A stretch of 64,000 nt of DNA from Blastococcus mobilis (GCF_900188025.1 NZ_FZNO01000003.1:1-64000); one strand, 5' to 3'; counted from the first letter of the stretch, positions 52,521 to 61,476 are shown. Notes: a model not told the origin generated them from the sequence alone. A program made the numbers and translations.

Positions 52521-52785
52521 GGCGCGGGATGCTACTCGACGGCCTCAACCACTGCGGAAGCATGATCAGTACGACCGCAATAGCTACACCAACCCAGGTC
52601 ACTCCCCAGCTGGCTCCCAGGCGATGGTGTAGCTGCGCGTTGCAGTCGCCGGTCGAAGCGGCCTCGACCAGATCGACTGCGGCAGACCCGCAGTCCACCG
52701 CGCCTGCGTGAACTGGCAGGAACACCAGGGTCACCCCGGCGGCTATCAGTAGTACCGCCAACGTGTGCAGCGCCCTTCGCAGCAA
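52450..52785 (-). CDS. Two-helix membrane protein, antisense phage cassette
   Basis: A 111-residue protein from TTG 52785, with AGGGGGG upstream. First hydrophobic helix LAVLLIAAGVTLVFLPVHAG, a middle segment with two cysteines (VDCGSAAVDLVEAASTGDCN), a second helix VTWVGVAIAVVLIMLPQW, and a polar tail. The two Cys in the presumably external loop may form a disulfide. It resembles superinfection-exclusion or other lysogeny-expressed membrane proteins in layout only. Confidence 0.65.
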   Translation of the reverse strand: MLRRALHTLAVLLIAAGVTLVFLPVHAGAVDCGSAAVDLVEAASTGDCNAQLHHRLGASWGVTWVGVAIAVVLIMLPQWLRPSSSIPRRGGTGAEAAGLDAGVPGVRDDSA

Positions 52786-52895
52786 CGGACCCCCCTGTGT
52801 CGCCAGGGGACGCTACCCCGCACCCACTCGCCCAGAGGGGGCCGCCCTGGGCTACTGCCCCGCCCGGCTGACACCCGCCGCTTGACGCTGGGCGG

Positions 52896-54497
52896 GTGCC
52901 GCTGCCCCAGTCCACCGCCTCCACTCCGTGGCCCCCGGCGGACATCGCCCCCTACGTCAAGGACCAGGCCGCGTGGGCGGCCTGGTGGTCCGGGGACACC
53001 GGGAAGTTGGCCGACACCACGCAGGGCGGGGGCACGACCGGACGGCGCTCGTTCTGGTCCCGGCGGAAGATCGGCCCCGACTCGACCCGGGCGACGGCGC
53101 AGCTGCACGCCACCCTGGCCGCCGACATCGCGTCCACGTCCGCGGATCTGCTGTTCGGGGAGCCACCGGACCTGCTGATCCCTGACGTGGGCCTGGCGCG
53201 GGCGTATGAGCGGCGCGCCGCGGGCAGCGGCGGGGAGGGTGAGTTGGCCGCCTGGCCCGCCGACTCCCGGCTCACCACCGCCGACACCGTGGCAGCGCAG
53301 GACCGCCTCGACGAGCTCGCCGACACGTTGGGCCTCGCCAACCGCCTCCTCGAAGCCGGCGAAGTGTGCGCCGCCACCGGCGGCGTGTACCTGCGGCCCC
53401 TGTGGGACAAGGCCGCCGCCGACCACCCGATCCTCACCGTCGTCGACCCCGACCGGGCCATCCCCGACTTCCGGTACGGGATCCTGCACGCCGTCACCTT
53501 CGTCGAAGAGGTCCACCGCGAAGGCGGGGAGGTGTGGCGGCACCTCGAACGCCACGAGCCCGGCGTCATCCTCCACGGCCTCTACGTCGGCACCGGGGTG
53601 ACGCTGGGCCGGCAGGTGGCGTTGACCGACCACCCCGCCACCCAAGGCTTCATGCCCGAGGTCGCCCTGCCGGTGGAGGTCACCGGCGGGAAGCCCGGCA
53701 TCATGCCCCGGTTCGTGCCGAACGTGCTGCCCAACCGGAAGCACCGCAAGTACCCGATCGGCCGATCCGACTACGCCGGCTGCGAACCGTTCCTCGACGC
53801 CCTCGATGAGGCGTGGACGTCGTGGATGCGGGACCTCCGCCTGGGCCAGGCCCGCCTGATGGTGCCCGACGAGTTCCTCACCCCCGTCGGCGCCCGCCCC
53901 GGGCAGACCACCGGTGCCGCGCGGGGGTTCGACGTCGATCAGGAGCTGCTCACCGGCCTCAACATGGCCGACCTCACTGGCCTCACCGGGAAGGACGCGA
54001 TCACGCAGGTGCAGTTCGACATTCGCGTCGAGCAGCACGAACGCACCACGGTCGCCCTCACCGAGCACATCATCTCCACGGCCGGCTACTCCCCGCAGAC
54101 GTTCGGCCTGCAGATCGAGGGCCGCGCCGAGTCCGGCACCGCGCTGCGGATCCGGGAGGGCAAGACGTGGCGCACCCAGGGCCGTAAGCAGCGGTATTGG
54201 GCGCCGGAGCTGTCGGCGTCGTGCGAGACGCTGCTGGCGCTGGACCGGGTGGTGTTCGGCCGCCCCACCCCGGTGGCCCGTCCGGTGATCGGCTGGCAGG
54301 AGCTGGCCGACGACCCGCAGGGCACCGCCCAGTGGGTCAACACGTTGGCCGCCGCCCGGGCCGCGAGCATCGAGACGCGGGTGCGCCTGGCGCAGCCCGG
54401 CCTCGACGACGACCAGGTCGCGCAGGAAGTCGCGCGGATCAAGGAAGAGGACGGCATGGGCCTCCCCGACCCCGTCCCCGGCCTGGAGATCCCCTGA
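52896..54497 (+). CDS. Phage portal protein
   Basis: A 533-residue protein of the SPP1 gp6-like portal group, forming the dodecameric DNA gate of the head. Recognisable blocks are TLAADIASTSADLLFGEPPDL near the N terminus, GEVCAATGGVYLRPLWDK, the long helix region with EHIISTAGYSPQTFGLQIEG and the RESGTALRIREGKTWRT-like segment SGTALRIREGKTWRTQGR. The GTG at 52896 begins the late head operon proper. Confidence 0.9.
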   Translation: MPLPQSTASTPWPPADIAPYVKDQAAWAAWWSGDTGKLADTTQGGGTTGRRSFWSRRKIGPDSTRATAQLHATLAADIASTSADLLFGEPPDLLIPDVGLARAYERRAAGSGGEGELAAWPADSRLTTADTVAAQDRLDELADTLGLANRLLEAGEVCAATGGVYLRPLWDKAAADHPILTVVDPDRAIPDFRYGILHAVTFVEEVHREGGEVWRHLERHEPGVILHGLYVGTGVTLGRQVALTDHPATQGFMPEVALPVEVTGGKPGIMPRFVPNVLPNRKHRKYPIGRSDYAGCEPFLDALDEAWTSWMRDLRLGQARLMVPDEFLTPVGARPGQTTGAARGFDVDQELLTGLNMADLTGLTGKDAITQVQFDIRVEQHERTTVALTEHIISTAGYSPQTFGLQIEGRAESGTALRIREGKTWRTQGRKQRYWAPELSASCETLLALDRVVFGRPTPVARPVIGWQELADDPQGTAQWVNTLAAARAASIETRVRLAQPGLDDDQVAQEVARIKEEDGMGLPDPVPGLEIP

Positions 54498-54526
54498 CCT
54501 GTCACAGCGAAGCCGAGCATCAGGCC

Positions 54527-54817
54527 ATGAGCATCGTGATCACCGGAGCGTCCGACGACCTCATCGAGATCGACGGCGACATCACCGAAGAGTTCTACGG
54601 CAACGACGAGGACGGCGACCTGCTCGCCTTCTCCGACGGCACCGTCCTGCGCATCAGCTACACCCGCTCCGGCGTGTGGCGCATCGTCCCGATCACCACC
54701 GGCCCCGGCTTCGTCGGCATCACGCAGGCGCCCGAGGGCGACGAGGACAACTACACCGACCGCGCCGAAGTCACCGACGCCACGTGGGTCGTGCACGGCA
54801 AGGCGATCGCCCGATGA
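54527..54817 (+). CDS. Hypothetical phage protein in head module
   Basis: A 96-residue acidic protein (MSIVITGASDDLIEIDGDIT, EEFYGNDEDGDLLAFSDGTVLRISYT) with a predicted beta-rich fold. Many phages have such a small gene inserted after portal. The function is unknown. Preceded by the TGACCTGTCAC motif at the portal stop. Confidence 0.7.
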   Translation: MSIVITGASDDLIEIDGDITEEFYGNDEDGDLLAFSDGTVLRISYTRSGVWRIVPITTGPGFVGITQAPEGDEDNYTDRAEVTDATWVVHGKAIAR

Positions 54818-54836
54818 CCGCTGACGGCGACTAGCG

Positions 54837-55922
54837 GTGCCGGTCTCCCCTGACGGCGGGGCGCGGTTCGCCAAGGTCCTTGCCGACCTGTACGGCGACG
54901 CCGCCCAGCACCTCATCGCCCTCGTCGCCGACCGCCTCGCCGCCGGGATCACGGATCCGGGGTGGGCGGAGCGGAAGCTGTCCGACGTGCTGCGCCTACG
55001 CCGGGACGCTCAGCGGTTCGTCACTCGCCTGGCCGACCAGGTGGATGCCTCCCTGTACGAGCTGCTCGCGGAGGCGTACAGCGCCGGGGTGCTGGCCGCT
55101 GGTGGGCCCGGGGTCACCGAGGCGCAGGCCGGCATCGTGGCCACGAACCGGGGGGCGGTGCAGGCCTACGCCGCCGAGCTCGCGGGCACCGTGCAGACGA
55201 CGCACACCCGCATCCTGCGCACCGCCGAGGACGTGTACCGGCGGGTCATCGCTGATGTGGCCGGGCAGGTCGTGACCGGGGTGCAGACGCGGCGGGAAGC
55301 AGCAGCCCGGGCGGTGTCCCGCTTCGCACAGCAGGGCGTCACCGGGTACGTGGACGCCAAGGGCCGCAACTGGTCCATCGACACCTACGCCGAGATGGCC
55401 ACCCGGACCACGGCGGGGCAGGCGCACCTGCAGGGCGGCATCGACCGCTACCAGCAGCAGGGCAGGTACCTCGTCGTCATCTCCGACGCCCCCGAGGAGT
55501 GCAGCCTGTGCAGGCCCTGGGAACGGACGGTGCTGTCACTGACCGGGCGGGAACCGACCCCGGGTGAGGTGGAGGGGCACCGGTACGGCGGCACGCTGGC
55601 GCAAGCCCGGGCCGCTGGCCTGTTCCACCCGCAGTGCCGGCACAGCATGGCCGGGTTCATCCCTGGCCTGACCCGGCCCGCCGGTCGGCCGACCGCGGAG
55701 CCGGAGGGGGACGCGTTGCGGCAGCGGCAGCGCGCCCTGGAGCGGGCCGTGCGGGAGTCCAAGCGGCGGGTCGCCGCCGCGGAGCCGTTCGGGGACACCG
55801 CGCAGCTGGCCCGGGACCGGGCGCTGCTACGGAAGCGGCAGGCCGCCCTCCGCGAGTTCGTCGCCGAGCACGACCGGAAGGCCGACGTGTCCCGGCGCCG
55901 CGTGAACCTCGTCTCCCGCTGA
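54837..55922 (+). CDS. Phage minor capsid protein (SPP1 gp7/Mu F-like)
   Basis: A 361-residue head morphogenesis protein. The N-terminal half is helical; the C-terminal region holds the conserved VISDAPEECSLCRPWERTVLSL with a CxxC, EVEGHRYGGTLAQARAAGLFHPQCRHSM, and a basic helical tail (RALERAVRESKRRVAAAEPF). It follows portal as expected. GTG 54837. One or a few copies are thought to sit within the procapsid. Confidence 0.85.
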   Translation: MPVSPDGGARFAKVLADLYGDAAQHLIALVADRLAAGITDPGWAERKLSDVLRLRRDAQRFVTRLADQVDASLYELLAEAYSAGVLAAGGPGVTEAQAGIVATNRGAVQAYAAELAGTVQTTHTRILRTAEDVYRRVIADVAGQVVTGVQTRREAAARAVSRFAQQGVTGYVDAKGRNWSIDTYAEMATRTTAGQAHLQGGIDRYQQQGRYLVVISDAPEECSLCRPWERTVLSLTGREPTPGEVEGHRYGGTLAQARAAGLFHPQCRHSMAGFIPGLTRPAGRPTAEPEGDALRQRQRALERAVRESKRRVAAAEPFGDTAQLARDRALLRKRQAALREFVAEHDRKADVSRRRVNLVSR

Positions 55923-55951
55923 CCTGTCACGCCGGGCCGGACGCTGAGGGT

Positions 55952-56308
55952 ATGCCGATCCGCCCGGAGAACCGAGGCCGCTACCCGGCCGACTGGCAGA
56001 AGATCAGCCACCGCATTAAGGCCGAGCGCGCCGGGTGGCGCTGCGAGTGCCTCGGCGAGTGCGGGCGCGGAACCCATGACGGCCGCTGCCCCAACGTGCA
56101 CGGCCAGCCGGCCTACGGCACCGGCTCCAAGGTCGTCCTGACCACGGCACACCTCGACCACACCCCCGAGCACTGCGACGACGACAACCTGCGGGCGATG
56201 TGCCAGGGATGCCACCTGCACTACGACCGCGAGCACCACGCCGAGACGCGCGCCAGCACGCTGGCCGCCGCGGCTGCCGTCGCTGGCCAGCTGTCACTCC
56301 TCGACTGA
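55952..56308 (+). CDS. HNH endonuclease-like phage protein
   Basis: A 118-residue protein with an HNH/zinc layout: RAGWRCECLGECGRG, VLTTAHLDHTPEHCDDDNLRAMCQGCHLHYD. The histidine pair HLDH and following N...C..C fit the fold. It lies in the head module between minor capsid and scaffold, where free-standing HNH genes are common. Confidence 0.78.
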   Translation: MPIRPENRGRYPADWQKISHRIKAERAGWRCECLGECGRGTHDGRCPNVHGQPAYGTGSKVVLTTAHLDHTPEHCDDDNLRAMCQGCHLHYDREHHAETRASTLAAAAAVAGQLSLLD

Positions 56309-56363
56309 CACCACTGGGCGCACGGTGGGCGGGTCCCACCCTCAGGAGCCCAGGGAGCCCCGC

Positions 56364-57101
56364 ATGGCCGAACGCCCCCGCACGTCCCCCGCCAGCATGA
56401 CGCCCGAGCTGGCGCAGCAGCTGGCCGCCGACTTCCTCGCCGCACGCCGCGCCCGCCACGGCGACCTGGTGATGCGCCTGGACGCCCCCCCGGCCGACCA
56501 GCCTCCCGCGGACACCCCGCCCGCCGACACTCCCCCGGCCGACCAGCCCCCGAAGGACGAGCCCAAGCCGGAGTTCACGCAGGCCGACCTGGACCGCGTG
56601 CTCAAGCAGCGCCTCGCCGACGAGCAGGCGAAGTGGCAGAAGAAGCTCGACGACGCGCAGGCGCTGGCGGGGAAGAACGAGACCGAGAAGCTGACCATCG
56701 AGCGGGACCAGGCGCAGCAGCGGGCCGCCGAGGCCACGCAGAAGGCCGCCGAGCGCGTGGCGAAGACCGAAGCCAAGGTCGCCGCGTTGGCGGCGGGTGC
56801 GAACCCGGAGCGGGTCGCCGCGATCGTCCGCAACGCCGACCTGGCCGCCGCGGTGAAGGACGGCGACGTCGACGAGGCCGCCGTCAAGGCCGCGGTGGAG
56901 AAGGTGCTCACCGAGTACCCCGAGTGGAAGGCCGGCACGCAGCAGTCGGTGCCGTCGTCGTCCGGTGGGGACCTGAACGGCGGGAAGGACAGCAAGCCGA
57001 CGTTCACCCGGAAGCAGCTCGAGGAGATGCCGCCGGACGAGATGGCGAAGCGGATCGACGAGATCAACGAGGCCATCGCCGACGGGCGGGTGACCGGCTG
57101 A
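56364..57101 (+). CDS. Phage scaffolding protein
   Basis: A 245-residue protein. After a Pro/Asp-rich repeat (PPADQPPADTPPADTPPADQ) it is strongly helical and charged (RVLKQRLADEQAKWQKKLDD, ERDQAQQRAAEATQKAAERV), with a polar C-terminal segment (SKPTFTRKQLEEMPPDEMAKR). Composition and position just upstream of the major capsid gene identify a scaffold that shapes the procapsid. ATG 56364 has GGGAG upstream. Confidence 0.82.
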   Translation: MAERPRTSPASMTPELAQQLAADFLAARRARHGDLVMRLDAPPADQPPADTPPADTPPADQPPKDEPKPEFTQADLDRVLKQRLADEQAKWQKKLDDAQALAGKNETEKLTIERDQAQQRAAEATQKAAERVAKTEAKVAALAAGANPERVAAIVRNADLAAAVKDGDVDEAAVKAAVEKVLTEYPEWKAGTQQSVPSSSGGDLNGGKDSKPTFTRKQLEEMPPDEMAKRIDEINEAIADGRVTG

Positions 57102-57373
57102 TGGTGCCAACCCGCTGGCGGAAGAAGCCAGTCGAGATCGTCGCACTGCAGTACGACGGAACCAACGCGAACCAGATCGTCAACTGGATCGAAGGTTCGC
57201 GTCCGGACGGCTTCGTGCCCGCCTACACCGACGACCAGGGCGAGCTGCACATCGCCACCCTCGAAGGCGACATGCACGTCAGCATCGGCGACCACGTCAT
57301 CCGGGGCGTCCAGGGTGAGTTCTACCCCTGCAAGCCGGACATCTTCGCCGCGACGTACGACCGCGTCGGCTGA
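57101..57373 (+). CDS. Small conserved phage protein
   Basis: A 90-residue protein, KKPVEIVALQYDGTNANQIV and DHVIRGVQGEFYPCKPDIFA, ending ATYDRV. This GD(W/H)VIRGV-GEFYPCKPDIF pattern recurs in many siphophages next to structural genes; the role is unknown. ATG overlaps the scaffold stop by one base. Confidence 0.8.
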   Translation: MVPTRWRKKPVEIVALQYDGTNANQIVNWIEGSRPDGFVPAYTDDQGELHIATLEGDMHVSIGDHVIRGVQGEFYPCKPDIFAATYDRVG

Positions 57374-57804
57374 TGCGGCCGGCCTCGATCCCCGACGGCG
57401 AGGTGTGGGACGGCGCCCGCCGGATCGTCATCGGCGCACCCAACGGCGACCTCACCGACCCCACCATCGCCTCCGTCGAGGTCCTCGTCGACCAGGCCGC
57501 CATCGGCCCCCGCATCTCCGCCCGCTGCGTCCTCGAGCACGGCGACCTCGACGCGTTGGCCGCCGGCGGCACCGTGTGGGTGTCGTTCTACGGGCAGCAG
57601 CTGGCGCCGTTCTCCGTCGACGTCCTGCCCCCGGCCGGGGCCCCGGTGCCGAACGTGCGCATGGAGGTGGACATGTCCGGGGACGCCCCCGGCTTCCGCG
57701 CCTTCCTGGGCGGGGTGCCCGAGGGCATGGACGCGGCGGACTTCGCGGAGGGCTGCGCTCAGGCACTGCTCGCGATGGCCGACGAGTGGCGGGCCGGGCA
57801 GTGA
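57373..57804 (+). CDS. Hypothetical phage protein in head module
   Basis: A 143-residue protein with beta-rich character (RRIVIGAPNGDLTDPTIASV, VLEHGDLDALAAGGTVWVSF) and an acidic end. No family recognised. It overlaps its neighbours by one and four bases. Confidence 0.65.
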   Translation: MRPASIPDGEVWDGARRIVIGAPNGDLTDPTIASVEVLVDQAAIGPRISARCVLEHGDLDALAAGGTVWVSFYGQQLAPFSVDVLPPAGAPVPNVRMEVDMSGDAPGFRAFLGGVPEGMDAADFAEGCAQALLAMADEWRAGQ

Positions 57805-57893
57805 GCCTGGCCGAGGGCCTGTGGCGGTGGCTGGACCACCTGCTGCAGCGGTTCGAGGAACGCTGGCTGAAGACAGACGGGAGCCAGCGGTGA
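57801..57893 (+). CDS. Very small phage ORF
   Basis: A 30-residue frame, VSLAEGLWRWLDHLLQRFEE then RWLKTDGSQR, with stop/start overlaps at both ends. It looks like an amphipathic helix. The tight coupling suggests it is translated; function unknown. Confidence 0.45.
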   Translation: MSLAEGLWRWLDHLLQRFEERWLKTDGSQR

Positions 57894-58126
57894 GCCAGGA
57901 GACCACCGACGCCCTGGAGGCGGCCGTCCGGGCACACGTCGCCGACGAGGGCGAAGGTGCCTACCTCACCGACTGGGTGCTGATCGCCGCTGGCGCGATG
58001 CCCGAGGACCCGCACAGCACCACGTACATCACCGAGTCCAGCGACGGCCCGATCCATCACCGCACGGGGCTCGTGCGCTACCTGGCCTGTCGCACCGACC
58101 AGCTGCTGACCGACGACGAGGACTGA
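57890..58126 (+). CDS. Hypothetical phage protein before major capsid
   Basis: A 78-residue acidic protein, ETTDALEAAVRAHVADEGEG and YLTDWVLIAAGAMPEDPHST, with TGLVRYLACRTDQLL. Similar small proteins occur near structural genes of actinophages. GTG 57890. Confidence 0.65.
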   Translation: MSQETTDALEAAVRAHVADEGEGAYLTDWVLIAAGAMPEDPHSTTYITESSDGPIHHRTGLVRYLACRTDQLLTDDED

Positions 58127-58298
58127 CACGCGGCATCCCACTCTGCTGGTAGCGCCCGGCTGACCGGGGGGAAGCCGGAAGGCCGGGCGCGGACCCCACG
58201 GGGTCAGGGGCACCACCCGCACACCCAGGCGGGCGCCGACGGGCGACACCACGGACCAGCACCATCACCCGTCCGCTGCGACCCCCGAGAGGGCCACC

Positions 58299-59162
58299 GT
58301 GAGCCTCAACAACTTCATTCCCGCCGTCTGGGCGGCCAACCTCCTCTCCAACCTGAACAAGGCGCTCGTCTACGCCCAGCCGGGCATGGTCAACCGCGAC
58401 TACGAGGGCCAGATCCGCGGCTCCGGCGACCGCGTGAAGATCAACAGCATCGGCCGGGTGACGGTCTTCGACTACACGAAGAACGTCGACATGCCCGCAC
58501 CCGAGGTCCTCACCGACGCCCAGCGTGAGCTGGTCATCGACCAGGCCAAGGGCTTCAACTTCCTCGTCGACGACATCGACAAGGCGCAGGTGTCCGGCAC
58601 CGTCATGCAGGAAGCCACCCGCGAGGCCGCGTACGCCCTCGCCGACCTGGCCGACCGCTACGTCGCCGGCCTGTACGTGTCCGCCGGCACGAACATCGGC
58701 TCCACCGCCGCCCCCGAGGTCCTCGACACACCGGGCGAGGCGTACGAGCTGCTCGTCGAGCTCGCCGTCTCCCTCGACGAGGCCAACATCGCCTCCCAGA
58801 ACCGGCAGGTCGTCGTCCCGCCGTGGTTCGCCGGGCAGATCACCCTCGACGACCGGTTCGTCAAGGCCGGCACCGCCGCGTCGGACGCCGTCCTGCGCAA
58901 CGGCGTGGTCGGGGAGGCGGCCGGCTTCACCATCGTGAAGTCGAACAACGTCCCCACCACCACCGACGCCACCGCCGGCACCTCGTTCAAGATCCAGGCG
59001 TCCACCCCGCAGGCCCGCTCCTACGCCGAGCAGATCTCCGAGACGGAGGCCTACCGCCCCGAGAAGCGGTTCGCCGACGCCCTCAAGGGCCTGCACGTGT
59101 ACGGCGGGAAGGTCGTCCGCCCCGAGGCGCTCGCCGTGGCGCACGTCAAGCGCCCGGCGTAA
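58299..59162 (+). CDS. Phage major capsid protein
   Basis: A 287-residue capsid protein of the P22 coat/gp5-like group with an expected HK97 fold: FIPAVWAANLLSNLNKALVY, MVNRDYEGQIRGSGDRVKIN, VLTDAQRELVIDQAKGFNFLVDD, and the C-terminal YRPEKRFADALKGLHVYGGKVVRPEALA. GTG 58299 is preceded by a 170-base leader without genes and GAGAGGG. A strong hairpin follows, so this gene can be expressed as a separate high-level unit. Confidence 0.9.
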   Translation: MSLNNFIPAVWAANLLSNLNKALVYAQPGMVNRDYEGQIRGSGDRVKINSIGRVTVFDYTKNVDMPAPEVLTDAQRELVIDQAKGFNFLVDDIDKAQVSGTVMQEATREAAYALADLADRYVAGLYVSAGTNIGSTAAPEVLDTPGEAYELLVELAVSLDEANIASQNRQVVVPPWFAGQITLDDRFVKAGTAASDAVLRNGVVGEAAGFTIVKSNNVPTTTDATAGTSFKIQASTPQARSYAEQISETEAYRPEKRFADALKGLHVYGGKVVRPEALAVAHVKRPA

Positions 59163-59173
59163 GCCCCCTGACC

Positions 59174-59215
59174 GTTCCCGGGGCCGTGTGGAGGGCTCCC
59201 CGGCCCCGGGAACGC
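59174..59215 (+). terminator. Hairpin after major capsid gene
   Basis: Perfect 14-bp stem, CGTTCCCGGGGCCG (59174-59187) with CGGCCCCGGGAACG (59202-59215), 14-base loop, 11 bases after the capsid stop. No T run follows. It is probably a partial terminator or an mRNA-stabilising structure. Confidence 0.75.
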
Positions 59216-59261
59216 ACCAGCACTGACATCCTGACCAGCAGATCAGCGGAAGGCGGACACC

Positions 59262-59717
59262 GTGGCCACCAGCACCAGCAAGCCGAAGCAGGACAAGGTC
59301 CAGACCGAGCCGAACCCGGAGCTCCAGGCGGCCCTGACCGACCCGGAGCAGGATCGGCAGGAGCAGCACATCGTGCCCGAGTCGGCGCCCTCCCCGGCCG
59401 ACGAGCGGTCCGCGGAGGCACCCGGCATCCGCACCGAGGCCGAGGTGGTCGCCGACCATCAGGCCGACAACGAGCGGGCCGCCGCCGCCCTCGCCGCGAA
59501 CCCGCACACCGCCGACCCGGCCGCCTCCACGTCCGCGGTGAAGCTGCCGCGGGTGGAGAACCGCGACCGCGTCGTGTGGTTCAAGCGGAAGGCCGACGGC
59601 CGCATCGACTCCGTCAACGAGGGCACCCCCGAGCACGGGGTGGTGCTCACCGACGCCGACTTCGAGGTCCTCGACTCGAAGCCCAGCCAGGCCGACATCG
59701 AGAAGGCCAACGCCTGA
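59262..59717 (+). CDS. Hypothetical phage protein downstream of capsid
   Basis: A 151-residue protein with a polar, disordered N-terminal half (STSKPKQDKVQTEPNPELQA) and a C-terminal domain (VWFKRKADGRIDSVNEGTPE, HGVVLTDADFEVLDSKPSQ). Perhaps a head decoration or connector accessory; not assigned. GTG 59262. Confidence 0.65.
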   Translation: MATSTSKPKQDKVQTEPNPELQAALTDPEQDRQEQHIVPESAPSPADERSAEAPGIRTEAEVVADHQADNERAAAALAANPHTADPAASTSAVKLPRVENRDRVVWFKRKADGRIDSVNEGTPEHGVVLTDADFEVLDSKPSQADIEKANA

Positions 59718-60022
59718 TGGCCGACGACACCACCCCCGACACCGGCGGCGACCTGCCGCCGGTGTCCGGGGAGACCGCGCGCACCGGCTGGTACCGCTCC
59801 CCGTCCGGGACGATCGCCCACGCCGACGGCCCCGACCAGAAGCGGGCGTTCGCCGACCGCGGCTGGGACGAGATCAGCGAGGACGACGCGAAGACGGCGA
59901 TCGCGGAGGGCGTGCAGCTCACCGTGGACCGCGGGGACACGAAGGGCACGTTCGACGCCGACGCCGTGAACGCTGCGGTGGCCAACGAGTCCACCAGCCG
60001 CCCGCGTCGCCGCCGGGCCTGA
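59717..60022 (+). CDS. Hypothetical phage protein
   Basis: A 101-residue acidic protein (DDTTPDTGGDLPPVSGETAR, GWYRSPSGTIAHADGPDQKR, DRGWDEISEDDAKTAIAEG) with an Arg-rich end. Overlaps the previous stop by one base. Unknown role in head assembly. Confidence 0.65.
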   Translation: MADDTTPDTGGDLPPVSGETARTGWYRSPSGTIAHADGPDQKRAFADRGWDEISEDDAKTAIAEGVQLTVDRGDTKGTFDADAVNAAVANESTSRPRRRRA

Positions 60023-60024
60023 CC

Positions 60025-60399
60025 GTGGGGGCGTTCGCCACCGCCGCAGACCTCTCGGCCTGGCTTCCCCCGGGCCAGGCCGAGAGCCTCGGCGACGACA
60101 CCGACCGGATCCTGGCGCGCGCCTCCGAGCTCGTCGCGGAGGCCGCCACCTCCGGCTGGCCGGTCGACGCCCAGAACCTGCCCGCCCTGGCCGAGGACCG
60201 GGCGACGCTGCGGGACGCCACCCTCGCCCAGGTCGAGCAGTGGCTGGAGGTCGGGGAGGAGAACGACATCGCCGGCTACTCCCGCGCCACCTCGATGGGG
60301 CCCAACGGCCTGTCGGTGTCGTCGCTGCCCGCGATCCTCGCGCCCCGCGCCCGCCGCATCCTGCGTTCAGCCGGCCTGACCGGCGGGCGGGCGTACTGA
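60025..60399 (+). CDS. Head-tail connector protein
   Basis: A 124-residue protein matching the gp15/gp6-like adaptor style: FATAADLSAWLPPGQAESLG, DRILARASELVAEAATSGWP, TLRDATLAQVEQWLEVGEEN, then PRARRILRSAGL. These adaptors bind below the portal ring. GTG 60025. Confidence 0.78.
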   Translation: MGAFATAADLSAWLPPGQAESLGDDTDRILARASELVAEAATSGWPVDAQNLPALAEDRATLRDATLAQVEQWLEVGEENDIAGYSRATSMGPNGLSVSSLPAILAPRARRILRSAGLTGGRAY

Positions 60400-60707
60400 T
60401 GCGCGTGCCCTCCCAGCTGCTGCGGCAGCACGTGCAGGTGCGGGACCGCACCGAGGACATCGGCGACGGCCCCGGCTACGGGCCGTCCCGGCGGATCCGC
60501 TGCCGGGTGGACTGGAAGACGCAGCTGGTGCGCACCTCCACTGGTGAGGACATCACCGTCGTCGGGACCGGCATCATCCGCCCCGACACCCAGCTGGCCG
60601 CCGGCGCCGAGATGACGATCGACGGGGACGCCCGCACGGTCGCCGACGTCGTCCCCATCTACGGTCCCGGCGCGAAGCTGGCCGGCCGAAAGTTCCTGAT
60701 CCAGTGA
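60399..60707 (+). CDS. Head closure (stopper) protein
   Basis: A 102-residue beta-rich protein: QLLRQHVQVRDRTEDIGDGP, VDWKTQLVRTSTGEDITVVG and ARTVADVVPIYGPG. Size, order and composition fit SPP1 gp16-like head closure proteins. It overlaps the connector stop by one base. Confidence 0.72.
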   Translation: MRVPSQLLRQHVQVRDRTEDIGDGPGYGPSRRIRCRVDWKTQLVRTSTGEDITVVGTGIIRPDTQLAAGAEMTIDGDARTVADVVPIYGPGAKLAGRKFLIQ

Positions 60708-61039
60708 AGCTCCGCGTGAAGATCAACCCTGCCGCCACCAGGGCCATGCACGAGGCCGCGGCGAACGCCCTGGACGACGTCCTGGAGGACACCCTCAAGG
60801 AGTCCAACGAGGTCGCCCCGATCGAGGAGACGACACTGATCCGGTCCGGGTTCACCGAGGTCGACCGCAAGCAGCTCGTGGGGCAGGTCGCTTACGACAC
60901 CCCGTACGCCGTCGTGCAGCACGAGGACCCCACCCTCAAGCACGACCCGGGCCGCAAGGACCACTACCTCGAGGACACGGTGGAGGCCAACCGGAAGCGC
61001 TACGTCGAGTACCTGCAGCGGAAGGTGGCTGGGGCCTGA
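60704..61039 (+). CDS. HK97 gp10-like neck protein
   Basis: A 111-residue protein. Family-like blocks: helical start TRAMHEAAANALDDVLEDTL, then SNEVAPIEETTLIRSGF, YDTPYAVVQHEDPTLKHDPGR and YLEDTVEANRKRYVEYL. The -APIEE.TL..SG-...-YA..QHE- pattern is typical of minor head-tail proteins. GTG 60704. Confidence 0.82.
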   Translation: MKLRVKINPAATRAMHEAAANALDDVLEDTLKESNEVAPIEETTLIRSGFTEVDRKQLVGQVAYDTPYAVVQHEDPTLKHDPGRKDHYLEDTVEANRKRYVEYLQRKVAGA

Positions 61040-61476
61040 TGTTCGCCGCCGCTGTCCTCCGCTATCTCCACAGCCTGGGGATCGTCACCTACGGGGTGGC
61101 GGGCGCCGACGCGTTCCTCAACGCCCTGCCCGACAAGCCCGTCGAGGCGGTCGCCGCCTACGGGCGGCCCGGTGGGGCGGAGACCGACGGCGGGCACGGC
61201 TACGACGAGCCCGCGGCGCAGTTCATCGTCCGCGGCGACCACAAGACCCCAGCCGGACGGCGGGCCGGGTACGCGCGGGCGGTCGCGATCCGGGACGCCC
61301 TGCACGGCCTCGCCGGGGTCACGATCGCTCCGGGGACGGACGACGAGACGTATGTGGTGCAGTGCCTGGCCACCCAGTCCGAGCCCACCGACCTGGGTGG
61401 GGACCCGGACGGCAGGCCGCGCTGGTCGGTGCCGGTGCGCGCCGAGGTGTACCGCCCGACAGCCCTGCGGCCCTGA
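61039..61476 (+). CDS. Tail terminator/completion protein (minor capsid-like)
   Basis: A 145-residue protein: AAVLRYLHSLGIVTYGVAGA, VEAVAAYGRPGGAETDGGHG, FIVRGDHKTPAGRRAGYARAVAIRDALHGL. This matches the tail terminator group annotated as minor capsid protein, which caps the tail tube and joins it to the head. Its stop begins a repeated intergenic motif. Confidence 0.75.
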   Translation: MFAAAVLRYLHSLGIVTYGVAGADAFLNALPDKPVEAVAAYGRPGGAETDGGHGYDEPAAQFIVRGDHKTPAGRRAGYARAVAIRDALHGLAGVTIAPGTDDETYVVQCLATQSEPTDLGGDPDGRPRWSVPVRAEVYRPTALRP

